A stretch of DNA of 38,883 bases, taken from contig UQLL01000025.1 in the NCBI GenBank assembly GCA_900541835.1, positions 1 through 38,883 on the forward strand. Direction: 5' to 3'. A model generated the notes under the pieces. It saw nothing but the letters and a program-made list of their open reading frames with translations, searched no databases and was not told where the DNA came from. Within the stretch, counting starts at the first letter, position 1; each line of letters starts with the position of its first letter. The position numbers and the translations under genes were made by a program. The DNA comes from an uncultured Porphyromonadaceae bacterium. Its GTDB lineage: Bacteria; Bacteroidota; Bacteroidia; Bacteroidales; Muribaculaceae. Of the stretch, positions 22,077 through 30,166 are shown in pieces.

Positions 22077-23093
22077 CTATTTTATGCCGCGCCGGTCGAG
22101 GGCGCGTCGGTAGTCCAGGGCGTTGCGCTGGTGCTCGGAATAGTCGGCGGTGAAGGCGTGGCGGCCGGAGAAGTCGGGCAGGGCGCACATGTACAGGTCA
22201 TCGGAAGGCTTTGAATCGAGTATGGCGTCTATGGTGGCCGGCTCGACGGTTCGGATGGGGCCCGGCGGCAGTCCGGCCACACGGTAGGTGTTGTAGGGCG
22301 ACTGTATGGCCAGGGCATTGCGGCCCACGCGGCGCATGACGAAGTCGTTTGCGGCGAAGCGCACGGTAGGGTCGGCCTGCAGGCGCATGCCCTTCTGCAG
22401 ACGGTTGATGTAAAGGCGCCCGATGCGGCCGCGCTCGTCGGCGTGGTTCGTCTCCTCCTCGGCTATGGAGGCGATGATGACCACCTCTTCTGGCCTGAGG
22501 CCGAGCTTGGAAGCCTTTTCTCTCCTCCCGTCAGTCCAGAAAGAGGTGTAGACCTTGCCTACGCGCTCTATGACCTTGCGCGGCGAGTCGGTCCACCAGG
22601 CCTCGATGGTATTGTTGAGAAATAGGGCGTCGGCGTTGTCGGGCGTCAGACCGTACCCTGCCATGAGGGAGGCGTCGCTCAGGGCGCTGTCGAGCTGTGC
22701 GGGGGTGAAGCAGAAGCGGGCGGCGACGGCGCGGGTGATGTCAGCGCGGGTGCGCAGGTTGTTGTATGTCAGCCGCACGGGACTCTGCCGCCCCTTGCCG
22801 ATGCGCCAGGCGGCCTGCAGGCGGCTCGTCCCCTTCCCTATCTCGTAACGGCCCGGATGCCCGTGGAGCTTGAGGCCCAACAGCGAGGCGGTGCGCTGCA
22901 ACGAGGCTGCGTAGTCCCGACCATAATACTTGGCCAGCGAGTCGTTGACCATCTGCTCGGAGGCTCCGGGGGGCACGAGGATGACGGCCTGCCGGGGTGT
23001 GCCGCCCAGGCAGAGCAGCACCAGCCCGGCGCAGATGATGACGGCCAGCAGCAGGGCCGTCCCGACGAAGATATGCTTCCTCTTCAGTTTCAT
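22077..23093 (-). CDS. mltG: Endolytic transglycosylase MltG
   Basis: The 338-residue protein has an N-terminal transmembrane helix (about 9-29), a LysM-like small domain, and the YceG core. The catalytic region is VVIIASIAEEETNHADERG with E214 as the expected catalytic residue, followed by RIGRLYINRLQKGMRLQADPTV and SPYNTYRVAGLPPGPI in order. MltG cuts nascent peptidoglycan strands near the membrane and limits glycan chain length. The length matches the family (about 340). The -7 box TACCTTTG ends only 4 bases before the ATG, so the message may be leaderless. Confidence 0.94.
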   Translation of the reverse strand: MKLKRKHIFVGTALLLAVIICAGLVLLCLGGTPRQAVILVPPGASEQMVNDSLAKYYGRDYAASLQRTASLLGLKLHGHPGRYEIGKGTSRLQAAWRIGKGRQSPVRLTYNNLRTRADITRAVAARFCFTPAQLDSALSDASLMAGYGLTPDNADALFLNNTIEAWWTDSPRKVIERVGKVYTSFWTDGRREKASKLGLRPEEVVIIASIAEEETNHADERGRIGRLYINRLQKGMRLQADPTVRFAANDFVMRRVGRNALAIQSPYNTYRVAGLPPGPIRTVEPATIDAILDSKPSDDLYMCALPDFSGRHAFTADYSEHQRNALDYRRALDRRGIK

Positions 23094-23423
23094 GCTGCAA
23101 AGGTAGTAATTAATTAGGAATCAAGAGTAATCATCGGGGACAGAGCGATTATGAAAGAAAATGGCCGGATCCGCGTGGGTATGGCGAATCCGACCGCACG
23201 GGTCCGCCGGTTTGCATGGGAACTGTTGGTTGTTGTTGGTGGCGGGTGGTCCGTATGGGTGTGCGCCCCGGAGCGGTGTCCGCACAGGCGCAGCCAGCGT
23301 TTTCAGGCTGCAAAATTACCGGCGGGCGCACACCGGCGGTGGTACGGTTTGTAAATCGTACCCGAAAAAGGCCGTAGTCCATGCGTATTTCACAACAACA
23401 ACCCGTGAACTGTAGGGGCGTAC
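23094..23423. other. Gene-free region between mltG and the TPR-AraC regulator
   Basis: About 330 bases. It holds the mltG -7 box (23098-23105), an inverted repeat GTGTGCGCCC (near 23260) with GGGCGCACAC (near 23325), and a minus-strand TAATTTTG inside that pair. A half-copy of the dispersed repeat (TGTAGGGGCGTACC, about 23411) lies beside the stop of the next gene. No ORF here looks coding. Confidence 0.5.
23098..23105 (-). promoter_or_regulatory. -7 box of mltG, 4 bases from the ATG
   Basis: TACCTTTG, CAGC, ATG on the minus strand. With initiation a few bases after the box, the transcript would begin at or next to the start codon. Confidence 0.6.
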
Positions 23424-25073
23424 CTAAAGTTTGGGGCGGAGGGTCTTGCCCAACTTCCGGTATTCGGCGGCGGTCAGCCCTGTGAAGCGGCGGAACCAGA
23501 GGGAGAAGGAGCGACGCGAGCCGAAGCCCACCATCTCGGCGACACCTTCCAGAGAATAGTGGCCGTAGTGGTGCTCGTCGTCGAGCAGGAGCATGGCGCG
23601 GCGAATGCGCACACGGTTGACCAGGGTGGTGAAGTTGCAGCCGAAGCCCTGGTTTACGACCTGCGAGAGGTACTGGCGGTTGGTGTCGAGGGCCTGTGCA
23701 AGGGTGGCCAAAGAGAACTCGGCACGGTAGACGTCCTCGCTGCCGAGCAGGTACTCGCGCACTCGATCCACCAGGGCGGCCGCCTTGTCGTCGTCCAGGC
23801 TCGACGTAGCATACTTCTCCGAATCACGGTTCTCAATCCAATCAGAATCCTTGGCAGCGGCCTGGAGCTGTCGGTAGAGGCTCTCGGAGCGGTGCCGCAG
23901 CCTACGATTTACGCGCAGCAGCCAGTAGGAGAAGATGATCACGACGACGACCACCACACATAGGCCCACAATGAGGGTGCCACGCTTGAGGGAGCTGTAG
24001 CGGGCGGCGTCGATATCGCGCTGCATGGCGCGACGGTTGGCGCTGAAAGTGATGTCCTGGAAGTCCACGGCCTGCTGCTCGCTGCTCAGCGAGTCCTTGA
24101 GCTCGAGATAGCGCATTCTATAGTCGCGCGCCATACGGACGTCGCCACGCCGTTCGGCCTCTTCGGAACGCAGCAGATAGGCCGTCATGCGCACGTCGGC
24201 CATACTGCAGCGCGTAGCCATCCGCTCCAGTGTGTCGAGGCTGGCCTCGTACTCCCGGTAACGTTCCTGCGCCAGCAGCACCTGCCCCTTCAGCACCAGC
24301 ACGGAAGTGAAGCTGCGCGAGTTGATGTAATCGTGCGGCAGCATGCGCAGGATGGAGTCGTAGCGTGCCAGGGCGACGTCGGGGCGCCCTTCGTGGTCGG
24401 CGAGGGCGCCCTCGCACCATAGCTGCGAGATGTCGCGGCGCAGGCCCGCAGGCTCGCCGCTGGCATGCCAGGCCCGCACTATCGGACCGACTACCTGTGC
24501 GCTGTCCAGGCCGTAGGCCACCATCAGCAGGTTGCGGAAGGCGGTGTGGAAGGTGCGGTAGTCGCGCTGCCGCAGGGCGGAGGCGCATGAGCGGCGCAAT
24601 GAGCCGAGGGCCTGGTGCCACATGGGCGCCCGGAAGCCGCTCGACAGGGTCACGCTCATGTAGGCGACTCCCAGGCATAAGTCGAGCTTGGCACGCGGCA
24701 GCGACGTGCGCTCTATGATCTCCTGTGCGGCGGCCAGGTCCTGCAGGGCAGCCGGCATGTCCGACGACAGCATGAAACGCGTGTCCCAGCGGCCGTAGTA
24801 GCCTTCGAGACACTCAGCAATCTCGGACTCCGACATGCCGGGGCGGTAGCGTTCGGCCACAATGGTGTAGCAGAGCATGGCGCTGTCCGGCTTCTCCTTC
24901 TTATACATGAAGTCCTCGCCCATGTCTATCAGCCGGCTCGAGGCCAGGCGCAAGTAGCGGGTGTACTGTGCCTGGTTCCAGGCCGAACGGTCGGCGACGG
25001 TGGCATAGGCCCATGCCGCAAGCGGCAACATCGCCGCCAGCAGCGCGAGAAGGAGTGTCCGAAGTCTCTTCAT
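23424..25073 (-). CDS. TPR-membrane-AraC regulator (one-component membrane sensor)
   Basis: The 549-residue protein has a signal/anchor segment (1-23), a helical region of TPR-like repeats (about 40-350, many A/L/Y helical pairs), a transmembrane helix (about 366-390, LIVGLCVVVVVVIIF), a short coiled linker and a C-terminal AraC-type DNA-binding domain (about 440-545, ending EYRKLGKTLRPKL). It would place the TPR domain outside and the HTH domain inside the membrane, a sensor-regulator layout common in Bacteroidota. The ligand and regulon are unknown. The ATG at 25073 was chosen because it lies 5 bases after the -7 box. The stop TAG is next to a half-copy of the dispersed repeat. Confidence 0.85.
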   Translation of the reverse strand: MKRLRTLLLALLAAMLPLAAWAYATVADRSAWNQAQYTRYLRLASSRLIDMGEDFMYKKEKPDSAMLCYTIVAERYRPGMSESEIAECLEGYYGRWDTRFMLSSDMPAALQDLAAAQEIIERTSLPRAKLDLCLGVAYMSVTLSSGFRAPMWHQALGSLRRSCASALRQRDYRTFHTAFRNLLMVAYGLDSAQVVGPIVRAWHASGEPAGLRRDISQLWCEGALADHEGRPDVALARYDSILRMLPHDYINSRSFTSVLVLKGQVLLAQERYREYEASLDTLERMATRCSMADVRMTAYLLRSEEAERRGDVRMARDYRMRYLELKDSLSSEQQAVDFQDITFSANRRAMQRDIDAARYSSLKRGTLIVGLCVVVVVVIIFSYWLLRVNRRLRHRSESLYRQLQAAAKDSDWIENRDSEKYATSSLDDDKAAALVDRVREYLLGSEDVYRAEFSLATLAQALDTNRQYLSQVVNQGFGCNFTTLVNRVRIRRAMLLLDDEHHYGHYSLEGVAEMVGFGSRRSFSLWFRRFTGLTAAEYRKLGKTLRPKL

Positions 25074-25078
25074 GTCCG

Positions 25079-25110
25079 CAAATTTAGCGATTATTACCGT
25101 CCGCGCCAAA
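25079..25110 (-). promoter_or_regulatory. Promoter of the TPR-AraC gene (near-leaderless)
   Basis: On the minus strand: TTTG (25110-25107), 20 bp, TAAATTTG (25086-25079), CGGAC, ATG. The start codon is 5 bases from the box. It is divergent from the GT2 gene at 25142. Confidence 0.75.
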
Positions 25111-25141
25111 TATCCTGCGTCGCTCATGCGTTAAGGAAACA

Positions 25142-26080
25142 ATGATGAAGCTGAGTGTGATAATCCCGGTGCACGACCGTGCAGAGCTGCTGGAGCGGTG
25201 TCTGGCGAGCGTGGAGGCGCAGTCGTGGCGACCGCTGCAGGTGGTGGTGGTCGACGACGGCTCGTCGGACGCGTCGGCGCAGGTCGCGCTGGCGTGGGGT
25301 TCGCGCGTGGCCGCGCCGGACTTCGAGGTCGAGGTCCTCACCCAGGCCCAGGCTGGAGCAGCGTCGGCCCGACGCGCCGGAGCCGGCAGGGCCACCGGCC
25401 AGGTGCTCGCCTTCTTCGACAGCGACGACACCATGCGCCCCGACTTCGCCCGGGCCATCATGGAGGCCTTCGCCTCGCGCCCCGGCTGCGAGTTGGTCTT
25501 CTGGAAACGGATGCAGCACCACGCCGGACGCTCGCGGGTGCTTCCCTACCGGCGGAGCCTGTCGCTGGCAACGCACGTGGTGCACTGCCAGCTCAGCACC
25601 CAGAGCTGCGCCGTGAGCCGAGGGCTCTACGACCGCTCCGGCGGCTGGGACCCAGGCCTGCCGCGCTGGAACGACTGGGAGCTGGGCATACGCTACATCT
25701 GCAGCCTGCACGGGCCGGCCGTCGGCATAGGCAGGGTGCTGGCCGACATCCTCGTGCATCCAGACTCCATAACCGGCGACAGCTTCCTGGCCGCCGCCGG
25801 ACACCTGGAGAAGTCGCTGATGGCCGCCCTGGCCTTCGCCGCCACCCTCCCGGACAGCCGACAGCACCATCTTCGCCGACTCATAGCCTACAAGACGGCC
25901 ATCCTCGCCGCCCTCTACACCCGCGATGGAGACCCCGAACTCGGCCGCAAGACCCTCCTCACGGCTCTCGACCTCCTGCCCGACACTGCCTGCCGCCATA
26001 TATTAAAGTGTGTCTACGCCTACACATGCCGCGGCCTCCGAGGCGCCGACCGCTGGGCAATACCCCTGATTGTTCACTGA
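25142..26080 (+). CDS. Glycosyltransferase family 2 protein
   Basis: The 312-residue protein has the GT-A opening SVIIPVHDRAELLERCLASV, the nucleotide-binding DDGSSD (38-43) and the metal-binding DSDD (93-96). A later WNDWELGIRY segment fits the acceptor-side region of GT2 enzymes. It probably adds a sugar to a surface glycan or lipid-linked oligosaccharide. There is no membrane helix. Two tandem ATG codons mark the start. The MFS gene starts 3 bases after the stop, an unusual partner that suggests co-transcription and not a common pathway. Confidence 0.87.
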   Translation: MMKLSVIIPVHDRAELLERCLASVEAQSWRPLQVVVVDDGSSDASAQVALAWGSRVAAPDFEVEVLTQAQAGAASARRAGAGRATGQVLAFFDSDDTMRPDFARAIMEAFASRPGCELVFWKRMQHHAGRSRVLPYRRSLSLATHVVHCQLSTQSCAVSRGLYDRSGGWDPGLPRWNDWELGIRYICSLHGPAVGIGRVLADILVHPDSITGDSFLAAAGHLEKSLMAALAFAATLPDSRQHHLRRLIAYKTAILAALYTRDGDPELGRKTLLTALDLLPDTACRHILKCVYAYTCRGLRGADRWAIPLIVH

Positions 26081-26083
26081 GAC

Positions 26084-27286
26084 ATGACTACAACTGAAAC
26101 CATTTCTGCACCGGCCGAGCGGCTGTGGACGGCGGAGTACTGGAAGGTGATGACCACCAACTTCCTGCTCTTCTTCGCCTTCTACCTGCTCACGCCCCTG
26201 CTCCCCATATACCTCGATGCGCAATTCTCCGCCGACAAGGACATGATCGGCCTGGTGCTCAGCGGCTACGTCGTGGCCACCTTCCTGGTGCGCCCCTTCA
26301 GCGGCTTCGTCGTCGACACCTTCGACCGCAAGAAGGTGCTCACACTGTGCTTCCTCTTCTTCTTCGTCTGCTTCGCCGGATACATCGGCGCCGGCACGCT
26401 GCTGATGTTCGCCATCGTGCGCACCATCCACGGCCTGCCATTCGGCGCCGCCACCGTGGCCAACTCCACGGCCGCCATCGACGTGCTCCCCTCCTCGCGC
26501 CGCAACGAGGGCCTGGGGTTCTACGGACTTAGCAACAACCTGGCCATGGCCATAGCCCCCTCCGCCGGAATATGGATCTACCACGCCACCGGCAGCTTCG
26601 AGCTCCTATTCTGGCTCTCGCTGGTGCTGGCCGGGATGGGCTTCTTCATGTCCACCACCGTGCGCCTGCCCCGGCGCGAGCCCGTGCCCGGCAAGCGCAA
26701 GCTCGACTGGGACCACTTCTTCCTCAACCGCGCCTGGCTCATGGCCCTCAACATCCTGCTCTTCGGCCTCTGCTGGGGCATCATGAGCAACTACGTGGCC
26801 ATCTACGGCCAAGAGAAGCTCGGCATCACCGACGGCACCGGCCTCTTCTTCGCCCTGCTCTCGGGAGGCCTGGTGCTCTCGCGACTGACAGGCAACAAGG
26901 CCCTGCGCAAGGGACGCATGACGCACAACTGCTCCCAGGGCGTGCTCCTCTCCCTGGCCGGGTACACACTGTTCGCCCTCGCCCTCGGGCCGTGGAGCTA
27001 CTACGGCTCGGCCATGCTCATCGGCCTGGGCAACGGACGCATGTACCCCGCCTTCCTGAACATGTTCGTGACGGTGGCCCGCCACGACCAGCGCGGCACC
27101 GCCAACTCCTCCATCCTCGTGTCGTGGGACCTGGGCATGGGCCTGGGCATACTCGCCGGAGGCTTCGTGGCCGAGTACACCGGCTTCTCGGCCGCCTTCT
27201 GGGTATGCGCCGCCGTACAGGGCGCCGGGACCCTGCTATTCCTCATCGCCACCCGCCGCTTCTACCTGAAACGACGCCTCGAATAG
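26084..27286 (+). CDS. MFS transporter
   Basis: The 400-residue protein has twelve predicted hydrophobic helices, and between helices 2 and 3 the motif-A-like SGFVVDTFDRKKV (about 73-85). Two symmetric halves are joined by a basic loop near RLPRREPVPGKRKLDW (about 195-210). The second half has the shorter repeat of motif A (NKALRKGR). It transports a small solute across the inner membrane; the closest flavour is a drug or sugar exporter of the YfcJ/AraJ kind, but the substrate cannot be assigned. It is 3 bases from the GT2 gene. Confidence 0.88.
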   Translation: MTTTETISAPAERLWTAEYWKVMTTNFLLFFAFYLLTPLLPIYLDAQFSADKDMIGLVLSGYVVATFLVRPFSGFVVDTFDRKKVLTLCFLFFFVCFAGYIGAGTLLMFAIVRTIHGLPFGAATVANSTAAIDVLPSSRRNEGLGFYGLSNNLAMAIAPSAGIWIYHATGSFELLFWLSLVLAGMGFFMSTTVRLPRREPVPGKRKLDWDHFFLNRAWLMALNILLFGLCWGIMSNYVAIYGQEKLGITDGTGLFFALLSGGLVLSRLTGNKALRKGRMTHNCSQGVLLSLAGYTLFALALGPWSYYGSAMLIGLGNGRMYPAFLNMFVTVARHDQRGTANSSILVSWDLGMGLGILAGGFVAEYTGFSAAFWVCAAVQGAGTLLFLIATRRFYLKRRLE

Positions 27287-27291
27287 CCCTG

Positions 27292-27322
27292 TTGCCCATA
27301 TCGGAAATATGTGCTAATTTTG
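27292..27322 (+). promoter_or_regulatory. Promoter of the rhomboid operon
   Basis: TTG (27292-27294), 20 bp, TAATTTTG (27315-27322), 17 bases before the ATG at 27340. Confidence 0.82.
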
Positions 27323-27339
27323 CAGACTAATAGCGTAAT

Positions 27340-28092
27340 ATGTCAAGCAATTCCACTCCTGCGTGGCTGCGGTCCATACCGCCCGTGACGCGCAACCTCA
27401 TCATAATCAACGTGCTAATCTGGGTGCTGGAGTTCATCCCCGGCTTCGAGCACATGCTCATGCGCCGCCTGGCCCTCCACTTCTGGGGCGCCGAGGTCTT
27501 CAACCCGGTGCAGTTCATCACCTACGCCTTCATCCACGATCCCGGCAACCCGCTCCACGTAGGCTTCAACATGTTCACTCTATGGATGTTCGGCCGCCTC
27601 ATGGAACAGGTGTGGGGCTCGCGCCGCTTCCTCATCTTCTACTTCGTGTGCGCCGTCGGCGCCGCCCTGATGCAGGAGCTGGTGTGGCAGTTCACCTGGG
27701 TCAACGAGCTCGCCGAACTCAACAAGATGCCGGCAGGACAGATGAGCGCCCTGCTCGACCAGTGGCACCAGCAGGATCCCGCCGCCCTCGCCGCACAGCT
27801 GAACATGTTCAAGGCCCAGCTTCTTTGCGTAGGCGCCTCGGGAGCCATCTTCGGCGTGCTGCTCGGCTTCGCGTTCGTCTTCCCCAACCTGCCCCTCTAC
27901 CTTTTCTTCATCCCCATACCCATCAAGGCCAAGTACATGGTCATCGGCTATGCCGTGCTTGAGTTCTTCCTGGGCGTGAGCGGCGGCGGCACCGTGGCCC
28001 ACTTCGCCCACCTCGGCGGCATGATCTTCGCCCTTCCCATGCTCCTGTGGTGGATGCACAACGGCACCCTCCGCGGCCGCAAATTCTGGTAA
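27340..28092 (+). CDS. Rhomboid-family intramembrane serine protease
   Basis: The 250-residue protein has six or seven transmembrane helices and the rhomboid catalytic pair: S167 in VGASGAIFG and H224 in HFAHLGGM. H73 and N77 in PLHVGFNMFT are the conserved residues of helix 2. A cytoplasmic or lumenal insert (about 120-160) is larger than in GlpG. It cleaves membrane proteins within or near the bilayer. The gene is first in an operon with a second rhomboid and an EEP hydrolase, an arrangement seen in many Bacteroidota. Confidence 0.93.
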   Translation: MSSNSTPAWLRSIPPVTRNLIIINVLIWVLEFIPGFEHMLMRRLALHFWGAEVFNPVQFITYAFIHDPGNPLHVGFNMFTLWMFGRLMEQVWGSRRFLIFYFVCAVGAALMQELVWQFTWVNELAELNKMPAGQMSALLDQWHQQDPAALAAQLNMFKAQLLCVGASGAIFGVLLGFAFVFPNLPLYLFFIPIPIKAKYMVIGYAVLEFFLGVSGGGTVAHFAHLGGMIFALPMLLWWMHNGTLRGRKFW

Positions 28093-28093
28093 C

Positions 28094-28861
28094 TTGGACA
28101 TCAAAAGCATCACCGCCACGGGCTGGCTGATCTTCGCCAACGCCATCATCTTCGTGCTGGTGCTGGCCACGGGTCTGCCGGAGCCATACACGTCGCTGCC
28201 GGCCGACCCGGCACAGGCGCTCCGGCACCCCTGGACGCCCGTCAGCTACATGCTCGTGCACTACAGCTTCTGGCACCTGCTCATGAACATGCTCTGGCTG
28301 TGGCTCTTCGGGCGCGTGCTGGAGAACGTCTGGCCCGAGCGCCGAGTGGTGCGCCTCTACCTCCTCGGAGGCCTGGCAGGCGCCCTCTTCTACATCATGG
28401 CGAGCCTGTGGCTCTCCCACGCCGGATACCTCTGCGGCGCCTCGGCGGCCGTGGTGGCCGTCATGACCGCCGCCGGACTGCGGTGTCCCAATATGGAGGT
28501 GCGGCTGATGCTCATCGGCACCGTACGCCTGAAATGGATAGTGGCGGCCGGAGTGCTGCTTCTCTTCGTAGGCGCAGGCGGCGCCGGCTTCTGGGCGCAC
28601 CTCGGCGGGCTCGTGGCCGGAGCCTCCCTGGCGCTCGTCCGCACACGTCACCGCCCTTATCCCAAAGCCCCCAAGCCTGCACACCAGCCCTCGCGCCGAC
28701 GCGCCCGTCAGCTCGGCCGCGAGCTTGAACTCCGACGACTCCGGGGCCAGCGCCTCGACCAGCTCCTCGACCGCGTCCGCCTCAGCGGCTTCGACTCCCT
28801 CTCACCCGCCGAGCAGGCCGAACTCAAACGCATCTCCGACGGTTTAAAGAACGAGAATTGA
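28094..28861 (+). CDS. Second rhomboid protease, probable TTG start
   Basis: The 255-residue protein has the rhomboid helices and motifs: H61 and N65 in FWHLLMNMLW, S117 in CGASAAVVAV (GxSA, not GxSG), and H169 in FWAHLGGLVAG. After the last helix there is a basic C-terminal extension of about 70 residues (RRRARQLGRELELRRLRGQR and onward) resembling the short domain found on many Bacteroidota rhomboids. No ATG fits: the only good N-terminus (DIKSITATGW) begins after TTG at 28094, one base after the stop of the first rhomboid. Tight spacing suggests translational coupling. Confidence 0.85.
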   Translation: MDIKSITATGWLIFANAIIFVLVLATGLPEPYTSLPADPAQALRHPWTPVSYMLVHYSFWHLLMNMLWLWLFGRVLENVWPERRVVRLYLLGGLAGALFYIMASLWLSHAGYLCGASAAVVAVMTAAGLRCPNMEVRLMLIGTVRLKWIVAAGVLLLFVGAGGAGFWAHLGGLVAGASLALVRTRHRPYPKAPKPAHQPSRRRARQLGRELELRRLRGQRLDQLLDRVRLSGFDSLSPAEQAELKRISDGLKNEN

Positions 28862-28901
28862 GAAATTGAGGCGTCGCTGCAATTCCTGATTACTAATTGA
28901 C

Positions 28902-29981
28902 ATGACACCCAGCTACATACTGCGCCTGATCGGCAAGATACTGACCTACCTCCTCTACCTGTCCACTGTGCTGTCGGCCTATGGCGGCTTCATCCCGCCG
29001 CGACTGTGGGCGCTGCCGTCGGTGCTGGCGCTGGCATTCCCCTACCTGCTGATACTCAGCCTCTTAGTGGCCGTGGCGTGGCTCGTGGGAAGGCGCATCT
29101 TCACCGCCATCGCCGGCGGACTGACGATGGTGGCCTGCTGGCCCGTCGCCACAGCCGCCTGCCCCGTCGCCTTCAGCTCAGAACCCGAGAACCCCTGTTT
29201 CTCACTGATGACCTACAACGTCTACGACCTGCAGGACTACCAGCACCCCGAGGCCACAGGCTATTCCCGCTCCCTGGGCGAAGTAATCCGTTCGAAGGCC
29301 GATATCGTCTGCCTCCAGGAACTCTATAACCTGCCGCGCCTCAACGCCGAGCTGAGCAGCCAGAGCGACTCGTTGCGCCGCCTCTATCCATACATCATCA
29401 AGGGGAAGCCCTTCGAAGGCTCCTACACACCGTTCATGCTGCTGAGCAAGTTCCCCGCCCGCGAGGTTCCCATCCCCGAGCGCTACTGGGCCGACTGCGC
29501 CCTCTACCGCGTGGAGCTCCCCGGGCAAGCCATCCACGTGCTCAACGTCCACCTCACCTCCTACCAGCTCACGCAGTCCGAGCGCCAGGTCGTCAGCAAC
29601 ATCCGCAGCCTCCGATCGGCCCGCGAGAGCCTGAAGATGGACAGGCCCCTGTACGACAAGCTGTCGGTGGCCTTCCGCGACCGCGAGGAGTGCAGCCGCG
29701 CCATCCGCGAGCTCATCGACTCCATCCCCGGCCCGCTGGTGATCTGCGGCGACTTCAACGACGTCCCCGGCTCCTACGCCTACCGCACCATCCGCGGGAA
29801 CGACATCTCCGACGCCGTGGCCAAGACTACCTTCGGTCCCATGATCACCTACCACGCCCACGGCTTCCTCTTCCACATCGACCAGGTGCTCTACCGCGGC
29901 GACCTGCGCCCCAACAGCGCCCGCCGCGGCTCCATCCGCAGCTCCGACCACTACCCCCTGACGGTCATCTTCAGCTACTGA
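28902..29981 (+). CDS. Endonuclease/exonuclease/phosphatase family membrane protein
   Basis: The 359-residue protein has N-terminal hydrophobic helices (about 10-30, 38-62 and 66-90), then an EEP domain: N106 in MTYNVYD, E140 in VCLQELY, GDFND (D284 and N286) and SSDH (D349, H350). This is the full catalytic set of the DNase I/inositol-phosphatase fold, here probably facing the periplasm. Substrate may be nucleic acid or a phosphoester lipid; sequence does not decide. It lies 40 bases after the second rhomboid. Confidence 0.88.
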   Translation: MTPSYILRLIGKILTYLLYLSTVLSAYGGFIPPRLWALPSVLALAFPYLLILSLLVAVAWLVGRRIFTAIAGGLTMVACWPVATAACPVAFSSEPENPCFSLMTYNVYDLQDYQHPEATGYSRSLGEVIRSKADIVCLQELYNLPRLNAELSSQSDSLRRLYPYIIKGKPFEGSYTPFMLLSKFPAREVPIPERYWADCALYRVELPGQAIHVLNVHLTSYQLTQSERQVVSNIRSLRSARESLKMDRPLYDKLSVAFRDREECSRAIRELIDSIPGPLVICGDFNDVPGSYAYRTIRGNDISDAVAKTTFGPMITYHAHGFLFHIDQVLYRGDLRPNSARRGSIRSSDHYPLTVIFSY

Positions 29982-30166
29982 AAGTGAGCTTTCGGACCAT
30001 ATTGGGAACTGGATGTCGACCATGCCGGGATAGAGCGGCGGCCACATGGGGCACAACCCTTTGGCGTCTGTGAGTGTTCACCCGGACGAAGGACAATAAG
30101 ACAATAAAAGGAAAGCTACACAGTTTAAATATAATAGGACTAATCTAAAACCTACATACATATTAC

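Noticed and set aside
23149..23382. Minus-strand ORF in the mltG to TPR-AraC gap
   Set aside because: Pro/Arg/Thr-rich, no conserved pattern, and it crosses an inverted repeat; treated as non-coding.
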